The notes: a model not told the origin generated them from the sequence alone. Shown: positions 1-9,252, counted from the first letter of the stretch. The stretch is 64,000 nucleotides of DNA from JAPUEK01 sp963815355 (GCA_963815355.1 CAWFGJ010000018.1:1-64000); one strand, 5' to 3'. Numbers and translations are program-made.

Positions 1-681
1 GCCGATCTGCTGGTCGGGCTGACCGACGCCCGCAAGACTTGGGGGTTCGGACTGTGTTTCCTGCACCTGCGCAACGTCAAAGGACATCCGTGGAACCACA
101 AACGCGTTTACCGCATCTACTGCGAGCTGGAACTGAACCTGCGGATCAAACCCCGCAAGCGGTTGAAGCGGGACAAACCCGACGCGCTGGCGGTGCCAGA
201 TGCGCCAAATGTGACCTGGTCGATGGACTTCATGGCGGATCGGCTTGGCGATGGTCGGGCATTTCGACTGTTGAACGTCCTGGACGACTTCAACCGAGAA
301 GGCTTGGGCATCGAGGTCGACTTCTCTCTGCCTGCCGAACGGGTCATCCGAAGCCTCGATAGGATCATCGAGTGGCGCGGCAAGCCCGGCACCATAAGGG
401 TCGACAACGGCCCTGAATACATCAGTGGCAAGCTGCTGATATGGGCTGAGAAACAGGGAATTGCCATCCAGCACATCCAGCCCGGCCAGCCACAACAGAA
501 CGCCTACATCGAGCGCTACAACCGAACGGTTCGGCATGAATGGCTCGACCAATACATCATCGAAAGCATCGAGGAGGCACAGGACTTCGCCACGCAATGG
601 CTATGGACTTACAACAACGACCGCCCGAACATGGGCATAGGCGGCATCACACCCGCACAGAAACTGAAAATGGCTGCCTAA
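1..681 (+). CDS. IS3-family transposase OrfB, integrase core (5' end missing)
   Basis: This is the catalytic subunit of an IS3-type transposase, which cuts and joins DNA through a DDE active site. The frame is open from base 1, so the N-terminus lies outside the window; 226 residues are visible. The triad can be read as Asp76 (WSMDF), Asp135 (VDNGPEY) and Glu171 (NAYIERYNRT). The 35 residues between the second Asp and the Glu match the classical DD(35)E spacing. The C-terminal YNNDRPNMGIGGITP motif is also typical of this family. OrfA, which normally precedes it, is not in the window. No disruption is seen in the visible part. Confidence 0.9.
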   Translation, partial: ADLLVGLTDARKTWGFGLCFLHLRNVKGHPWNHKRVYRIYCELELNLRIKPRKRLKRDKPDALAVPDAPNVTWSMDFMADRLGDGRAFRLLNVLDDFNREGLGIEVDFSLPAERVIRSLDRIIEWRGKPGTIRVDNGPEYISGKLLIWAEKQGIAIQHIQPGQPQQNAYIERYNRTVRHEWLDQYIIESIEEAQDFATQWLWTYNNDRPNMGIGGITPAQKLKMAA

Positions 682-745
682 ATTCTACGACCGCACCCCG
701 TTAAAAATGGGGGGATTACCGGGGAAGGTAATCAGGGTCAGGTCA
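1..745 (+). mobile_element. 3' part of an IS3-family insertion sequence
   Basis: The window opens inside an insertion sequence whose transposase frame is open from base 1 to a stop at 679-681. After the stop, about 60 bases of non-coding sequence lead to the neighbouring glycosyltransferase gene. The likely right end is the stretch ending GGTCA at 745: its complement starts TGACC, and IS3-family ends normally have the TG...CA form. The left end and any target duplication lie outside the window, so the boundary is provisional. The element sits immediately 3' of a polysaccharide gene block. Confidence 0.7.
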
Positions 746-750
746 ATATA

Positions 751-1920
751 TCAGACGCACTGAAGCGCGGCCTCAAACATCAACTGATGCGCTTGTACAT
801 CGGCACTCTCGCGCAGCCGGGTGCGCGCAAATGCAGCCGTGCAGAGACGTTGATTAACGGCCTGATCTTGCGTAAACGCGGCCTGCGCGGTGATCGCTTG
901 GGCAAAAGCCGCGCGATCTGCAAGTGGCAAGTCGTAGCCCACACCCGCGCCGGCCAACTCTCGCCAAGGCGTCGTATCTGACAAAAGAACCGGGGTACCT
1001 GCGCCCAAAGATTCGGCAATCACATGCCCGAAGTTTTCTCCGCGCGTCGGCAAAAAGAACAGATCCTGCGCCGCCAAAGCTTGCGGCACTTGCTCGGGGT
1101 CAAGCGGGCCTTGCCAGCGTACAACGATTTCTGGCGGCAGGGACTTGGCCAAAGCCCTACACTGTGCGGCGTAGTGCACGTCTTCTTCGGGGCCATAAAT
1201 GGTGAAAACCACTGGGTGGTTGACCTGGGCCAAGACCTCCATTGCGTAAGCCAGATTCTTCATCGGAGAGATGCGCGACAGGAACACCACGCGAAGCGGC
1301 GCACCCGCAGCGCGTGGCACATGTGGCGGCGGCACGGCGGGTAACGGCGCGGACAGATCACAGGCCACCCGCACCCGATCCGGACGGGGGCTAAGGGTCG
1401 CATGGATGTCTTGCGCCTCGTGGTTTGTGGATGCTTGGAACATCAGATTTTTGAAGAGCCCGACCGATTTGCCAAGCCGTATATAGGCCTGCTTTTTGGA
1501 GGACTTAAGCGCAAGTGCGCCCGCCGAAAACTCACCCCTTGGGCTCAGAATAACCGGTTGCGGCCCCAAAAGCCCCAGCCGCCTTGCAAGCAACGGGCGC
1601 ACGGTCATCGTAGGAGCAAAAAAGCTGTTGAGATACAACAGATCATGCGGTGTCTCGCGGATCGTGCGCGCCAGCGCAAAAAGCCGCGTCTGTTCGGGCG
1701 AGCAATACATCACCTTGGCCTTGCCATATGGCAACCACACGTCTGTCGCGATACCGGGATAAGGGTCGGTATCCCCAAGATCGCGGTCTGTGACCAGCAG
1801 CCGGAACGAGACCCTATCCTCCATCGTGCGGACAAGGTTCAGCACACTTTGTAGTGGCCCGCCGGATTTATATCCTGGCAGGAAATGCGTGAGAAGGAGG
1901 AGCACTTGAACGGGTTGCAT
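751..1920 (-). CDS. GT4-family glycosyltransferase, surface polysaccharide
   Basis: This is a probable retaining glycosyltransferase of the GT4 family that adds a sugar in exopolysaccharide or O-antigen synthesis on the inner face of the inner membrane. It has 389 residues with two Rossmann-like halves. The C-terminal half carries RISPMKN and, around residues 294-312, the donor-binding pattern GENFGHVIAESLGAGTPVL. I start it at the ATG at 1920, preceded by AGGAAGAG and 10 bases after the polymerase stop; a start at 1980 would overlap that gene by 50 bases. The donor and acceptor sugars cannot be told. It is last in a four-gene minus-strand block, and its 3' end abuts the IS. Confidence 0.85.
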   Translation of the reverse strand: MQPVQVLLLLTHFLPGYKSGGPLQSVLNLVRTMEDRVSFRLLVTDRDLGDTDPYPGIATDVWLPYGKAKVMYCSPEQTRLFALARTIRETPHDLLYLNSFFAPTMTVRPLLARRLGLLGPQPVILSPRGEFSAGALALKSSKKQAYIRLGKSVGLFKNLMFQASTNHEAQDIHATLSPRPDRVRVACDLSAPLPAVPPPHVPRAAGAPLRVVFLSRISPMKNLAYAMEVLAQVNHPVVFTIYGPEEDVHYAAQCRALAKSLPPEIVVRWQGPLDPEQVPQALAAQDLFFLPTRGENFGHVIAESLGAGTPVLLSDTTPWRELAGAGVGYDLPLADRAAFAQAITAQAAFTQDQAVNQRLCTAAFARTRLRESADVQAHQLMFEAALQCV

Positions 1921-1930
1921 TTGGCTCTTC

Positions 1931-3181
1931 CTATCCTTTGAGGTGAATACGATGGCGTTTTTGACTTTTTGCGAAGCCACGCAACAAATTGAGAAATACT
2001 AACGCGACAATCACTAAAATGAGCGAAGAGTAAAATCTTGCACCAAATGAAGCCGTGCCACCCCATACATAAGTAGGTAGTTGGAGGCAGACTAGCAACG
2101 CTATCGTCATCGATTTTTTATCTAAGTGAGAAAATCCTATATAAAAAAGGGCCAAAATGGAAACCGCTAAAATGCACGATAAATACCCATAAGCCCCGGC
2201 CAAATAAATGTGCTCCCCAATAAAAAGCGACGCGATTGAATGGCCGTTTTCGCCGAGATATGTGTCCAGTTCTCGCAAAGTGTATTCAAGGCCAAACCCG
2301 ATGGGCTTATCAATCCATAGGGCTCTCGGTACCCATCCCAAAAAGAAAAGCGAAAACTGCCCAACGAGTTCAAGCCAGTCATGGTGACTATTTACGATGG
2401 CGCTAACGAAATCGTTTGCCTGAATGATCGGAGACAGGTTTAAATCGATATTTCCTGACGCGAGCTGTTGGCCTAGGCTGTTCCCACCCCGAATGGAAGC
2501 AAAGAGCAGGGGACCAAAAAAGGTTCCACCCGCAAAGATCCACTTGATATGAGGAAGGTTGAACCTTTGGAAAAATAAGAAAATCGAAAAAACCGCCCAG
2601 GTTGCCAAGTTTGTTCGGCCAAAGCCACTCCACAAGAAAATGGCGAAGCAAATCAAAAAAGTATAGAAAATTGCCATCAAAAGGACTGATCTCCAGAATG
2701 TCAGACTTTTTAGGGAGTGTGCTAGGGCAAGCAGAGCTGCTGGGAATACAAGGTAAAAGGAGAGCGGAAATAGGTATATTATTACGAAGCCAATGATGCA
2801 TAGGAGGCTGAAAAACAAAATCCCGCGTGCCTTTTGAGGATCATAAGGAATTCTGTATTCATATTTGGCGACGATTAAAAACACAAATATTGTATATGCG
2901 TAGACTGAAGGCACCAATGAATAGTTCAGTGATGATCCGGATATACTTAGGATAGCTGCCGGATAAGTTACAAATGACATTAGCCCAACGAGCCACATTG
3001 CGTGAAAAGGATTTTCTGATCTTGCGGCTAAAAATAGAAATACAAATGACAAAAATGAAAGGAACTCGGACTCTTTGGCGCTGCCTATTGTGCCCGCAGT
3101 AAAGGCAAGCAAAATGGAAATAGCGGCCAGAAAATATAATGCAAGGTTTCGCCTGTTGGTCTCCAAGGATACGCCTTCCAC
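1931..3181 (-). CDS. Wzy-like polysaccharide polymerase, integral membrane protein
   Basis: This hydrophobic protein of about 416 residues has roughly ten or more predicted membrane segments and a hydrophilic loop around residues 225-300 rich in charged and aromatic residues. That shape, and its place between two glycosyltransferases, fit an O-antigen or exopolysaccharide polymerase that joins repeat units in the periplasm. Wzy proteins are poorly conserved, so the call rests on topology and context. The listed start is GTG at 3181. A TTG at 3166 has a better ribosome site (GGAAGG) and may be the true start. The gene is clearly richer in A+T than its neighbours, which suggests acquisition by transfer. 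Confidence 0.65.
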   Translation of the reverse strand: MEGVSLETNRRNLALYFLAAISILLAFTAGTIGSAKESEFLSFLSFVFLFLAARSENPFHAMWLVGLMSFVTYPAAILSISGSSLNYSLVPSVYAYTIFVFLIVAKYEYRIPYDPQKARGILFFSLLCIIGFVIIYLFPLSFYLVFPAALLALAHSLKSLTFWRSVLLMAIFYTFLICFAIFLWSGFGRTNLATWAVFSIFLFFQRFNLPHIKWIFAGGTFFGPLLFASIRGGNSLGQQLASGNIDLNLSPIIQANDFVSAIVNSHHDWLELVGQFSLFFLGWVPRALWIDKPIGFGLEYTLRELDTYLGENGHSIASLFIGEHIYLAGAYGYLSCILAVSILALFYIGFSHLDKKSMTIALLVCLQLPTYVWGGTASFGARFYSSLILVIVALVFLNLLRGFAKSQKRHRIHLKG

Positions 3182-3189
3182 TCAATTAT

Positions 3190-4434
3190 CTACTTGGCTT
3201 GATTTGTAGTATTCTCGTCACAGCCTTCTTGGTTCTTGAAAGAACTGCCCACTGCTTCAAGAAATCTATCCGTCATCGCTTCCGTGTTAAAGCCGTTTGT
3301 CGTCACCTCAATCGCTTTTTGGGACATGGCTATCAGGCGGTCCGGGCGGGCCAGCAGAGTCTCTATGGCGTCGACCAAAGAGCCTATTTGGTCCTTTTGA
3401 AAGCTCAGACCGGTTTTGCCTGCCTGAAAGGCCGCGATTTCGGGCATGTGGCGATGGCGGTCATCATGGACCACGGAGGGCAGGCCGTAAGCCATGGCGT
3501 GGATCAGGCTAAGCCCCACGCCGCCGGGGTAAACAAAAGCCTGGCAGCCGTTCGCGATGGCGGCAATCCTGGCCTCGTCCGTGAGGCCGCCATGCCATCG
3601 CACCCGTGCATCAAGGTTCAACCGAAGGCTCAAGGCCTTAAGCTCGGCCGCTTTCGCGCCGTCCCCGATTACATCCAAAGACACTTGAGACAGCCGCGGG
3701 TCCGCGAGTGCTGTGATCAGGCTGTGCAGTTCCGCCTTTTCAGTTAGACGCCCGATGAAAAACAACGCCTTTTTGCGCTGATGCGGATTGTACTGCGTGC
3801 GATTGGCGCGGATTGTCTCGGTGTTGATACCATTGTTGAGCGCGTGGATCGGGCGCTTGTCGCGACGGCCTGGCCCTGCCCGGTACTCTCTAACCTCTTT
3901 ATCGGTATAAAATATCACTCCTGAGACGAGGCGCATCAATAAAATCCGCAGGAAAAAGCGGTATGGACGGCTGGTACTGCTCCAATAGTGCCCCCACCAG
4001 AGGCTGCGCGCGCCCTTCGCCTTTGCTTTGAGCAGCAAGAGCAAGTTGGTCAGACACCGTGGTGCGCCGGAAATGACGATCACATCGCCACGTTTCAGCG
4101 GGATATTCAGGGCGCCGCTTTGCCACTCAACACCGGGAATGAGGGGGCGGATTGGGCCGATGCGATGCGCCCACTGCGGCTGTGGTTGGTTTGCGGTTAG
4201 AACGCCGAGATCCGACGGTGAATAGTAGAGGATAAACGAGGTGCCGAATTCTTCGGCAATTCGGTCGAACAGGTCATGGCGATAGGCAGCCAACGAAGGC
4301 TGGACGACGATCAATCGCTTTTCGTTGGTCGTGGGTAAGTTCGCGTTATTTCGCGAAGCATCCGCAGCGTCCATTGGCGACGTATTATTCTTGTCCGTTT
4401 TGGCGGGCACGCAGTGACTTTCGTTGTGGAGCAT
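3190..4434 (-). CDS. GT4-family glycosyltransferase
   Basis: A second glycosyltransferase of the surface-polysaccharide block, about 414 residues. The recognisable part begins at KRLIVVQPSLAAYR and includes LFFIGRLTEKAELHSLITAL, VSLDVIGDGAKAAELKAL and VYPGGVGLSLIHAMAYGLP, a GT4-type C-terminal donor domain with a variant of the E-x7-E motif. The start is uncertain. The frame extends to a TTG at 4470; ATGs lie at 4434 and 4374 and none has a strong ribosome site. The first ~40 residues are low-complexity and may not be translated. It lies 8 bases upstream of the polymerase gene, so the two are probably cotranscribed. Sugar specificity is unknown. Confidence 0.78.
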   Translation of the reverse strand: MLHNESHCVPAKTDKNNTSPMDAADASRNNANLPTTNEKRLIVVQPSLAAYRHDLFDRIAEEFGTSFILYYSPSDLGVLTANQPQPQWAHRIGPIRPLIPGVEWQSGALNIPLKRGDVIVISGAPRCLTNLLLLLKAKAKGARSLWWGHYWSSTSRPYRFFLRILLMRLVSGVIFYTDKEVREYRAGPGRRDKRPIHALNNGINTETIRANRTQYNPHQRKKALFFIGRLTEKAELHSLITALADPRLSQVSLDVIGDGAKAAELKALSLRLNLDARVRWHGGLTDEARIAAIANGCQAFVYPGGVGLSLIHAMAYGLPSVVHDDRHRHMPEIAAFQAGKTGLSFQKDQIGSLVDAIETLLARPDRLIAMSQKAIEVTTNGFNTEAMTDRFLEAVGSSFKNQEGCDENTTNQAK

Positions 4435-4629
4435 GTTCGAAGACGGCTTACCGCAACCCTTTGGCTTCAACCAGCGGCTTGGCGTGATGGAATGTGTTCC
4501 CGCAAGGGTGGTGTGCTTTCGCCGCCAACCGATTGCGCCCTGTGCAACGCCGCGATTGGTCGGGGTTGCACCTGACGGCGCAGTGGGAACGACACACTGG
4601 TCCCGCGGTCCAGTGCGCCCGAGTTTCTT

Positions 4630-5643
4630 TCAAACGGCATACCCACGGTACCATTCCACAAACCGGGCGATCCCTTCGCGGAAGTCGGTTTGCGGTTGAT
4701 CGCCTGTCAGGGCTTTGAGGAGTTGGGTGTCCGCCCAGGTGGCTGGGACGTCGCCGGTTTGCATTTTCAGGTAGTTGCGGACCGCCGGTTGGCCCATTTC
4801 GTCTTCGATGGCCTCTATGAAGTCCATCAGCCGGACTTTGTCTGAATTGCCGATGTTGACGACCCGGTAGGGGGCCACTGGGGAGAGGCTGTCGCCTGCG
4901 GCGATTGCGTCCCGGGACTGCGGTTTGACCGGGGGCACGTCGATCAGCGCGCGCAGGGACCGGACCAGATCATCGACGTAGGTAAAGTCGCGCCACATCT
5001 CGCCATTGTTGTAGACGTCGATGGGCTTTCCAAGGCGGATCGCCTCGGCGAATTTGAAATAGGCCATGTCCGGGCGGCCCCAGGGGCCGTAGACGGTGAA
5101 GAAGCGGAACATGGTGGTGGGCAGGCTGTAGATGTGGGCGTAGGAATGGGCCATTGCCTCGTTGGCTTTTTTCGTCGCGGCGTAGATGGTCAGGGGGGTG
5201 TCGGCCTTTTCGACCTCGGTGAAGGGCATCACCTCATTGGCGCCGTAGACGGAGCTGGTTGAGGCCATGAGCAGGTGATCCACCTGCAAGCTGCGGGCGA
5301 GTTCCATGACGTTGAAGGTGCCGACGATGTTGGATTCAATGTAGGCGCGCGGGTTTTCGAGGCTGTAGCGGACGCCGGCTTGGGCGGCGAGGTGGACGAT
5401 CACATCGGGTTGGAAGGTTTCCATCGCGGCGGTTAGCGTTGCCATGTCCTCCAGCATGCCTTCGGTGGCGGCGAAGGATTCATTCTGGCGCAGCATGGCG
5501 TGGCGGCGTTGCTTCAGCCGCACGTCGTAATAGTCTGTCATTCCGTCATAGCCGTGGACGCTAAACCCTTCGGCGAGCAGCAATTTTGCAAGATGGTAAC
5601 CAATGAAGCCGGCGGTTCCGGTGATGAAGACTTTTCTTGCCAT
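4630..5643 (-). CDS. NAD-dependent epimerase, probable UDP-glucuronate 4-epimerase
   Basis: This extended short-chain dehydrogenase (337 residues) probably interconverts UDP-glucuronate and UDP-galacturonate as a precursor for the polysaccharide block. The N-terminus has the NAD-binding GTAGFIGYHLA motif. The active site shows TSSVYG followed by YAATKK (Tyr-x3-Lys). The segment YDGMTDYYDVRLKQRR after the first Rossmann strand is characteristic of the UDP-glucuronate epimerase branch. The ATG at 5643 is preceded by AAGGAG and gives the usual family length; a longer reading to 5772 adds an unrelated basic tail. It is the first gene of the minus-strand polysaccharide block, with a 195-base gap to the next. 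Confidence 0.85.
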   Translation of the reverse strand: MARKVFITGTAGFIGYHLAKLLLAEGFSVHGYDGMTDYYDVRLKQRRHAMLRQNESFAATEGMLEDMATLTAAMETFQPDVIVHLAAQAGVRYSLENPRAYIESNIVGTFNVMELARSLQVDHLLMASTSSVYGANEVMPFTEVEKADTPLTIYAATKKANEAMAHSYAHIYSLPTTMFRFFTVYGPWGRPDMAYFKFAEAIRLGKPIDVYNNGEMWRDFTYVDDLVRSLRALIDVPPVKPQSRDAIAAGDSLSPVAPYRVVNIGNSDKVRLMDFIEAIEDEMGQPAVRNYLKMQTGDVPATWADTQLLKALTGDQPQTDFREGIARFVEWYRGYAV

Positions 5644-5901
5644 CGCGCCTGTGCGCTCCTTACAGAATGTGGCCCACGGGGTGCTGGTGCCGAACGGTCT
5701 TGGCCGCGCGCTGTGCCTGGGCGCCTTTTGGCGGCTGATCTTGGCTCTAGCGGCAGTCGCGGCGCGGATCAACCGTCATGCACCGCGACCTTGGGGGCTT
5801 GGGCGGAAAATCGGGGGGCGCTGACGGGTCTGTCGGGGCTTGGCCTTGCTGGGGCGGAGGCGTAACGCTTGGGGGCGAGACTATTTGCACGGAGTTTGCC
5901 C
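5644..5901. other. intergenic region between divergent genes
   Basis: This 258-base stretch separates the epimerase (minus) from the dimethylargininase (plus) and must contain both promoters. I see no convincing gene, palindrome or RNA structure in it. Confidence 0.5.
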
Positions 5902-6699
5902 ATGACTGACCGTTCCTTCCGTTTTACACATGCAATCACCCGCAGGCCTGCGGCCAGCATCGTCGAAGGGTTGCGCGCGGTGGACACCGGCGCGCCGGAT
6001 CTGGGGCAGATGCTGGCGCATCATGTGGATTATGTGGCGGCGCTGCGGTCGACGGGGGCGGTGGTGGTGGAGTTGGACCCGCTGGAGGCCTACCCGGACT
6101 CGGTGTTTGTCGAGGATACGGCCCTGTGTCTGGCCGAGGGTGCGGTGATCATGCGGCCCGGAGCGCCGTCGCGGCTGGGCGAGGCGGCAGAGATGGCACC
6201 GCATCTGGCCGCGCTTTACGGCGAGTTGCGGGCTATCACCGGGGCGAGCAGCTATATTGAGGGCGGTGACATTCTGGTGACCGAGCGCGAGGTTCTGGTG
6301 GGCCGTTCGGCGCGCACCAACGCGGCGGGCATTGCCGAATTACGGGGGATCGTGGGCGACTGGGGCTATCGTCTGCGCGAGGTGGTCACCCCACCGGGGG
6401 TGCTGCATTTCAAGACAGATTGCTCGCTTTTGGACGACCAGACAGTGCTGGCGACGGAGCGGCTGGCGGCGTCGGGCTGTTTTGACGGCTACCGGGTGAT
6501 CCTGACGGCGGAGGGGGAAGAGGCCGCGGCCAATGCGATCCGCTTCAACGATCTGGTGCTGTTTGCGCAAGGTTTTCCAAAAACGGCCGCACGGTTGCGG
6601 TCGGCAGGCTACGTGCTGCGCGAAGTTGGCAACACGGAATGCGCCAAGCTGGATGGCGGGATGTCCTGCCTTTCGTTGCGGTTCAGTCCTACGGCGTAA
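5902..6699 (+). CDS. N(G),N(G)-dimethylarginine dimethylaminohydrolase (DDAH)
   Basis: Probable dimethylargininase (EC 3.5.3.18), a cytosolic amidinotransferase-superfamily enzyme that hydrolyses methylated arginine to citrulline and methylamines. It has 265 residues, close to the ~255 usual for bacterial DDAH. Visible family features are DSVFVEDTAL (substrate-binding Glu/Asp), SYIEGGDIL, the catalytic His in VLHFKTDCSLL and the nucleophilic Cys near the C-terminus in KLDGGMSCLSLR. The ATG at 5902 follows a GGAG site. An earlier in-frame start at 5869 would add 11 residues without family character. Its 3' end overlaps the convergent next gene by 11 bases. It has no evident functional partner nearby. 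Confidence 0.88.
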   Translation: MTDRSFRFTHAITRRPAASIVEGLRAVDTGAPDLGQMLAHHVDYVAALRSTGAVVVELDPLEAYPDSVFVEDTALCLAEGAVIMRPGAPSRLGEAAEMAPHLAALYGELRAITGASSYIEGGDILVTEREVLVGRSARTNAAGIAELRGIVGDWGYRLREVVTPPGVLHFKTDCSLLDDQTVLATERLAASGCFDGYRVILTAEGEEAAANAIRFNDLVLFAQGFPKTAARLRSAGYVLREVGNTECAKLDGGMSCLSLRFSPTA

Positions 6700-7105
6700 G
6701 GATGGCGTTGCGGGCGTAATCGGCGCGGTCGGTGCTGCCGTCGTCATAGGTGATCAGCAGGGTTACGTTTTGGACCGATTGCAGGGGGAGGGTCAGGTAG
6801 ATGTCTTGCCCCTGGTCCATCTTGAGCGCATTTGGCTGCGCTTCACCGTCGTGGCAGGGTTCGGCGGCAAAGACGGTTTCGGCGGGTGCCCCATTCAGCC
6901 CATACAGGATTTTATCCACCCCGCAGCGCCAGGCGAGCAGGTTGGTGAAATAGAGCAGGTCGTTGCCGTCATATTCCCGCACCGCGATCCATTGCGGCTT
7001 GGTCGCGGTCAGGATCGGCTTGACCTCGGCCGCGGTGGTGAAGTCTTGCGCCCGAGCGGCAGTGACAAGGCTGAGGCTGAGAAGAAGCGGAACAATCGCG
7101 CGCAT
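6689..7105 (-). CDS. small secreted protein of unknown function
   Basis: A 138-residue protein with a clear Sec signal peptide (MRAIVPLLLSLSLVTAARAQ, cleavage after ARA), so it should be periplasmic. The mature part has two cysteines (WRCGVDK and AEPCHDG) that could form a disulphide, and ends in a strand-rich segment. I do not recognise a named family. It converges on the dimethylargininase gene with an 11-base overlap. AGGAGGG lies before the ATG on the minus strand. Confidence 0.7.
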   Translation of the reverse strand: MRAIVPLLLSLSLVTAARAQDFTTAAEVKPILTATKPQWIAVREYDGNDLLYFTNLLAWRCGVDKILYGLNGAPAETVFAAEPCHDGEAQPNALKMDQGQDIYLTLPLQSVQNVTLLITYDDGSTDRADYARNAILTP

Positions 7106-7197
7106 TTAACCCTCCTGAAGGATTAGTCTGGCTTTTGTCTTGGTAGGCGCACCCCTATAGTCAGGGCAGTTGTGGCTTCGCGGAGTGTCCCCCCATC

Positions 7198-8199
7198 ATG
7201 GCTGAACAGATCCCGCCGCGACAAGTGTTCAATATTCTGGCAATCGTACAATCGGGGCGGCTGCAATATGAAGCGCTGTTGCTGGCGGCCTCATTGCGGG
7301 CGACCAATCCGACGTTCGCGGGCAAGCTCTATCTGGCGGAGCCGCAGCCGGGCACGTTATGGCGGCAGGACCCCCGGGTGACGGACCCGGCCGTGCGGGA
7401 GGCGTTGGAAGCGTTGGGGGCTGAGTTTCTGCCCTTTGAGTCACAGGTTTTTGGCGCGAGCTATCCCAATGGCAACAAGATAGAGGCGTTGGCGGCGCTG
7501 CCTGATGCGCCCTTTGTTTTTCTGGACACAGATACGCTGGTGGTCGGCGATCTGGACAGTGTCGGGTTTGATTTCACGCGGCCCTCGGCCTCTATGCGGC
7601 GCGAGGGGACTTGGCCCAAACAAGAGCTTTACGGGCCGACGCCGGGGCAGGTGTGGAAATCCCTGTATGACAAGTTTGGGCTGACGTTTGAGCCCACACT
7701 CGATCTGGCCGAGCCGGAGGAGTATTGGCGGCGGTTCTTGTATTTCAACGCCGGGTGGTTTTTTCACGAAAGCCCCAAGGCCTTTGGTCAGCGGTTTTTG
7801 GATTATGCGGTGGCGATCAGCGACGATCCGCCGGACGCTTTGGCGGTGCAGGAGATCTATCCCTGGTTGGACCAGATCGCTTTGCCTTTGGTGGTGCACA
7901 GCTTTGGTGGCGGGCGACCGGGGCCGGAGTTGGCGGGGCTGGATGGCGATGTCACCTGCCATTACCGCCTGCTGCCGCTGCTTTACGCGCGCGAGAGTGA
8001 CCGGGTGGTGGCGGTGTTGGAGGAGGTGGCAGGCCGGCAAGAGCTGCGCCGCCTGTTGCGCGATCATGAGCCCGCCAAGATGATGATTTATCAAAACCGG
8101 GGCCGCAAGGCGCGGGCCTTGTTCGACAGGGCCGATCTGCCCCGTCGCGAGCAGGCGATCCGTTCGGTTTTGAAGAAGGCGGGGCTTTGGTTGCGTTAG
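7198..8199 (+). CDS. putative GT-A-fold glycosyltransferase-like protein
   Basis: This 333-residue protein shows the layout of a nucleotide-sugar transferase of the GT8-like GT-A fold: an N-terminal strand NILAIVQSGRLQYEALLLAAS, then FVFLDTDTLVVGDL, where the DxD could bind a metal and a nucleotide sugar, and a later YFNAGWFFHESP segment like that of GT8 enzymes. No transmembrane segment is visible. It stands alone, away from the polysaccharide block. It might equally be a non-catalytic relative, and no substrate can be assigned. It is complete and starts with ATG, without a strong ribosome site. Confidence 0.55.
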   Translation: MAEQIPPRQVFNILAIVQSGRLQYEALLLAASLRATNPTFAGKLYLAEPQPGTLWRQDPRVTDPAVREALEALGAEFLPFESQVFGASYPNGNKIEALAALPDAPFVFLDTDTLVVGDLDSVGFDFTRPSASMRREGTWPKQELYGPTPGQVWKSLYDKFGLTFEPTLDLAEPEEYWRRFLYFNAGWFFHESPKAFGQRFLDYAVAISDDPPDALAVQEIYPWLDQIALPLVVHSFGGGRPGPELAGLDGDVTCHYRLLPLLYARESDRVVAVLEEVAGRQELRRLLRDHEPAKMMIYQNRGRKARALFDRADLPRREQAIRSVLKKAGLWLR

Positions 8200-8293
8200 G
8201 GTTGCGCGCGGGGCCAGTTCGGGGGCCATCGAGGCCCCGCTCACTGGCTTTGGGGCAATTTGGCGGGTGTGGGGGTGTGGGACGAAGGGCGCA

Positions 8294-8320
8294 GGGTGAG
8301 TATTTGGGCCAAGATGAAGG
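8294..8320 (+). repeat. dispersed intergenic repeat, copy A
   Basis: The segment GAGTATTTGGGCCAAGATGA lies downstream of the gene ending at 8199. A close copy is at 32271-32298, and more distant relatives at 40901-40930 and, inverted, at 26121-26150. All four are intergenic. The shared core is GA(G/T)(A)TATTT, two to four variable bases, then GxCA-A/G-A-A/T-GAA. Function unknown. Confidence 0.55.
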
Positions 8321-8343
8321 GTCTGGGGAGAGTTGGGGGCTGA

Positions 8344-9252
8344 TCAGCCGAAGACCGACCAGCCGGTGCCGCGTGCAAGGCGTTCGACAGCCTCTGTTCC
8401 GAGTTTTGAGTTGCCTTGCGCGCTGAGCCCGGGTGACCAGACGGCGATGCTGGCCCGACCCGGGGCGACAACCAGAATGCCGCCGCCCACGCCCGATTTT
8501 CCGGGCAGGCCGACGCGGTAGGCGAATTCTCCGGAGGCATCGTAGTGGCCGCAGGTCATCATCAGGGCGTTGATGCGCCGGACGCGGGCGGCTGAGACGA
8601 GGCGCGGCCCGCTGCCCATCAGGAACCGCCCGGCCTTGGCCAGTTGCACGCAACTCATCTCGACCGCGCATTGGTGGACGTAGGTGCCGATCGTCAGCGC
8701 GGCGGGATTGTGCAAATTGCCATGGGCGGCCATGAATTCGGCTAGGGCCATATTGCGATGCGCAGTGGCGCGTTCGGAATTGGCGACCGCGCTGTTGATG
8801 TGGATGTTTTCGTCTTCTGCGGCGGTGCGGATGAAGCGCAGCAATTCCGCGAGCACTTCGCGGGGCTGGTGGCCGGCGAGGATTGAGTCGGTGACAACGA
8901 TGGCGCCTGCATTGACAAAGGGGTTGCGGGGGATGCCGTGTTCTTGTTCGAGTTGCAGGATCGAGTTGAAGGCGAGGCCGGAGGGTTCGCGCCCGACGCG
9001 GGACCAGAGTTGATCGCCAAGCCGGCCAAGGGCGATGGCAAGTGTGAAGACTTTGGAAATCGACTGGATGGAAAACGGGGTGGTCGCGTCTCCGGCGTGG
9101 AGGGTCTCGCCGGACGGCAGTGCGATGGCGATGCCGAATTGGGAGGGATCGACGCGGGCCAGTTCGGGGATATACCGTGCCACCGTGCCGCGGTCTGCTG
9201 CCGTCGCCATGTCGGTGGCAATCTGGTCAAGCAAGGCGGCGAGGTCTGTCAC
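8344..9252 (-). CDS. glsA: glutaminase A
   Basis: Serine-dependent beta-lactamase-fold glutaminase (EC 3.5.1.2), which hydrolyses L-glutamine to glutamate and ammonia in the cytosol. At 302 residues it has the normal family length. The catalytic Ser-x-x-Lys is in PFSIQSISKVFTLA, followed by NPFVNAGAIVVTDSI and later GLPGKSGVGGGILVVAPG, all hallmark segments. It begins 2 bases after the hisH stop on the same strand, so it is very likely cotranscribed with hisB and hisH. That is an unusual neighbour for a histidine gene, because HisH is itself a glutamine amidotransferase. Confidence 0.93.
   Translation of the reverse strand: MTDLAALLDQIATDMATAADRGTVARYIPELARVDPSQFGIAIALPSGETLHAGDATTPFSIQSISKVFTLAIALGRLGDQLWSRVGREPSGLAFNSILQLEQEHGIPRNPFVNAGAIVVTDSILAGHQPREVLAELLRFIRTAAEDENIHINSAVANSERATAHRNMALAEFMAAHGNLHNPAALTIGTYVHQCAVEMSCVQLAKAGRFLMGSGPRLVSAARVRRINALMMTCGHYDASGEFAYRVGLPGKSGVGGGILVVAPGRASIAVWSPGLSAQGNSKLGTEAVERLARGTGWSVFG

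Noticed and set aside
7441..8244. 267-codon open frame on the minus strand
   Set aside because: Antisense to the glycosyltransferase-like gene at 7198, which has a DxD motif and coherent secondary structure; the shadow does not.
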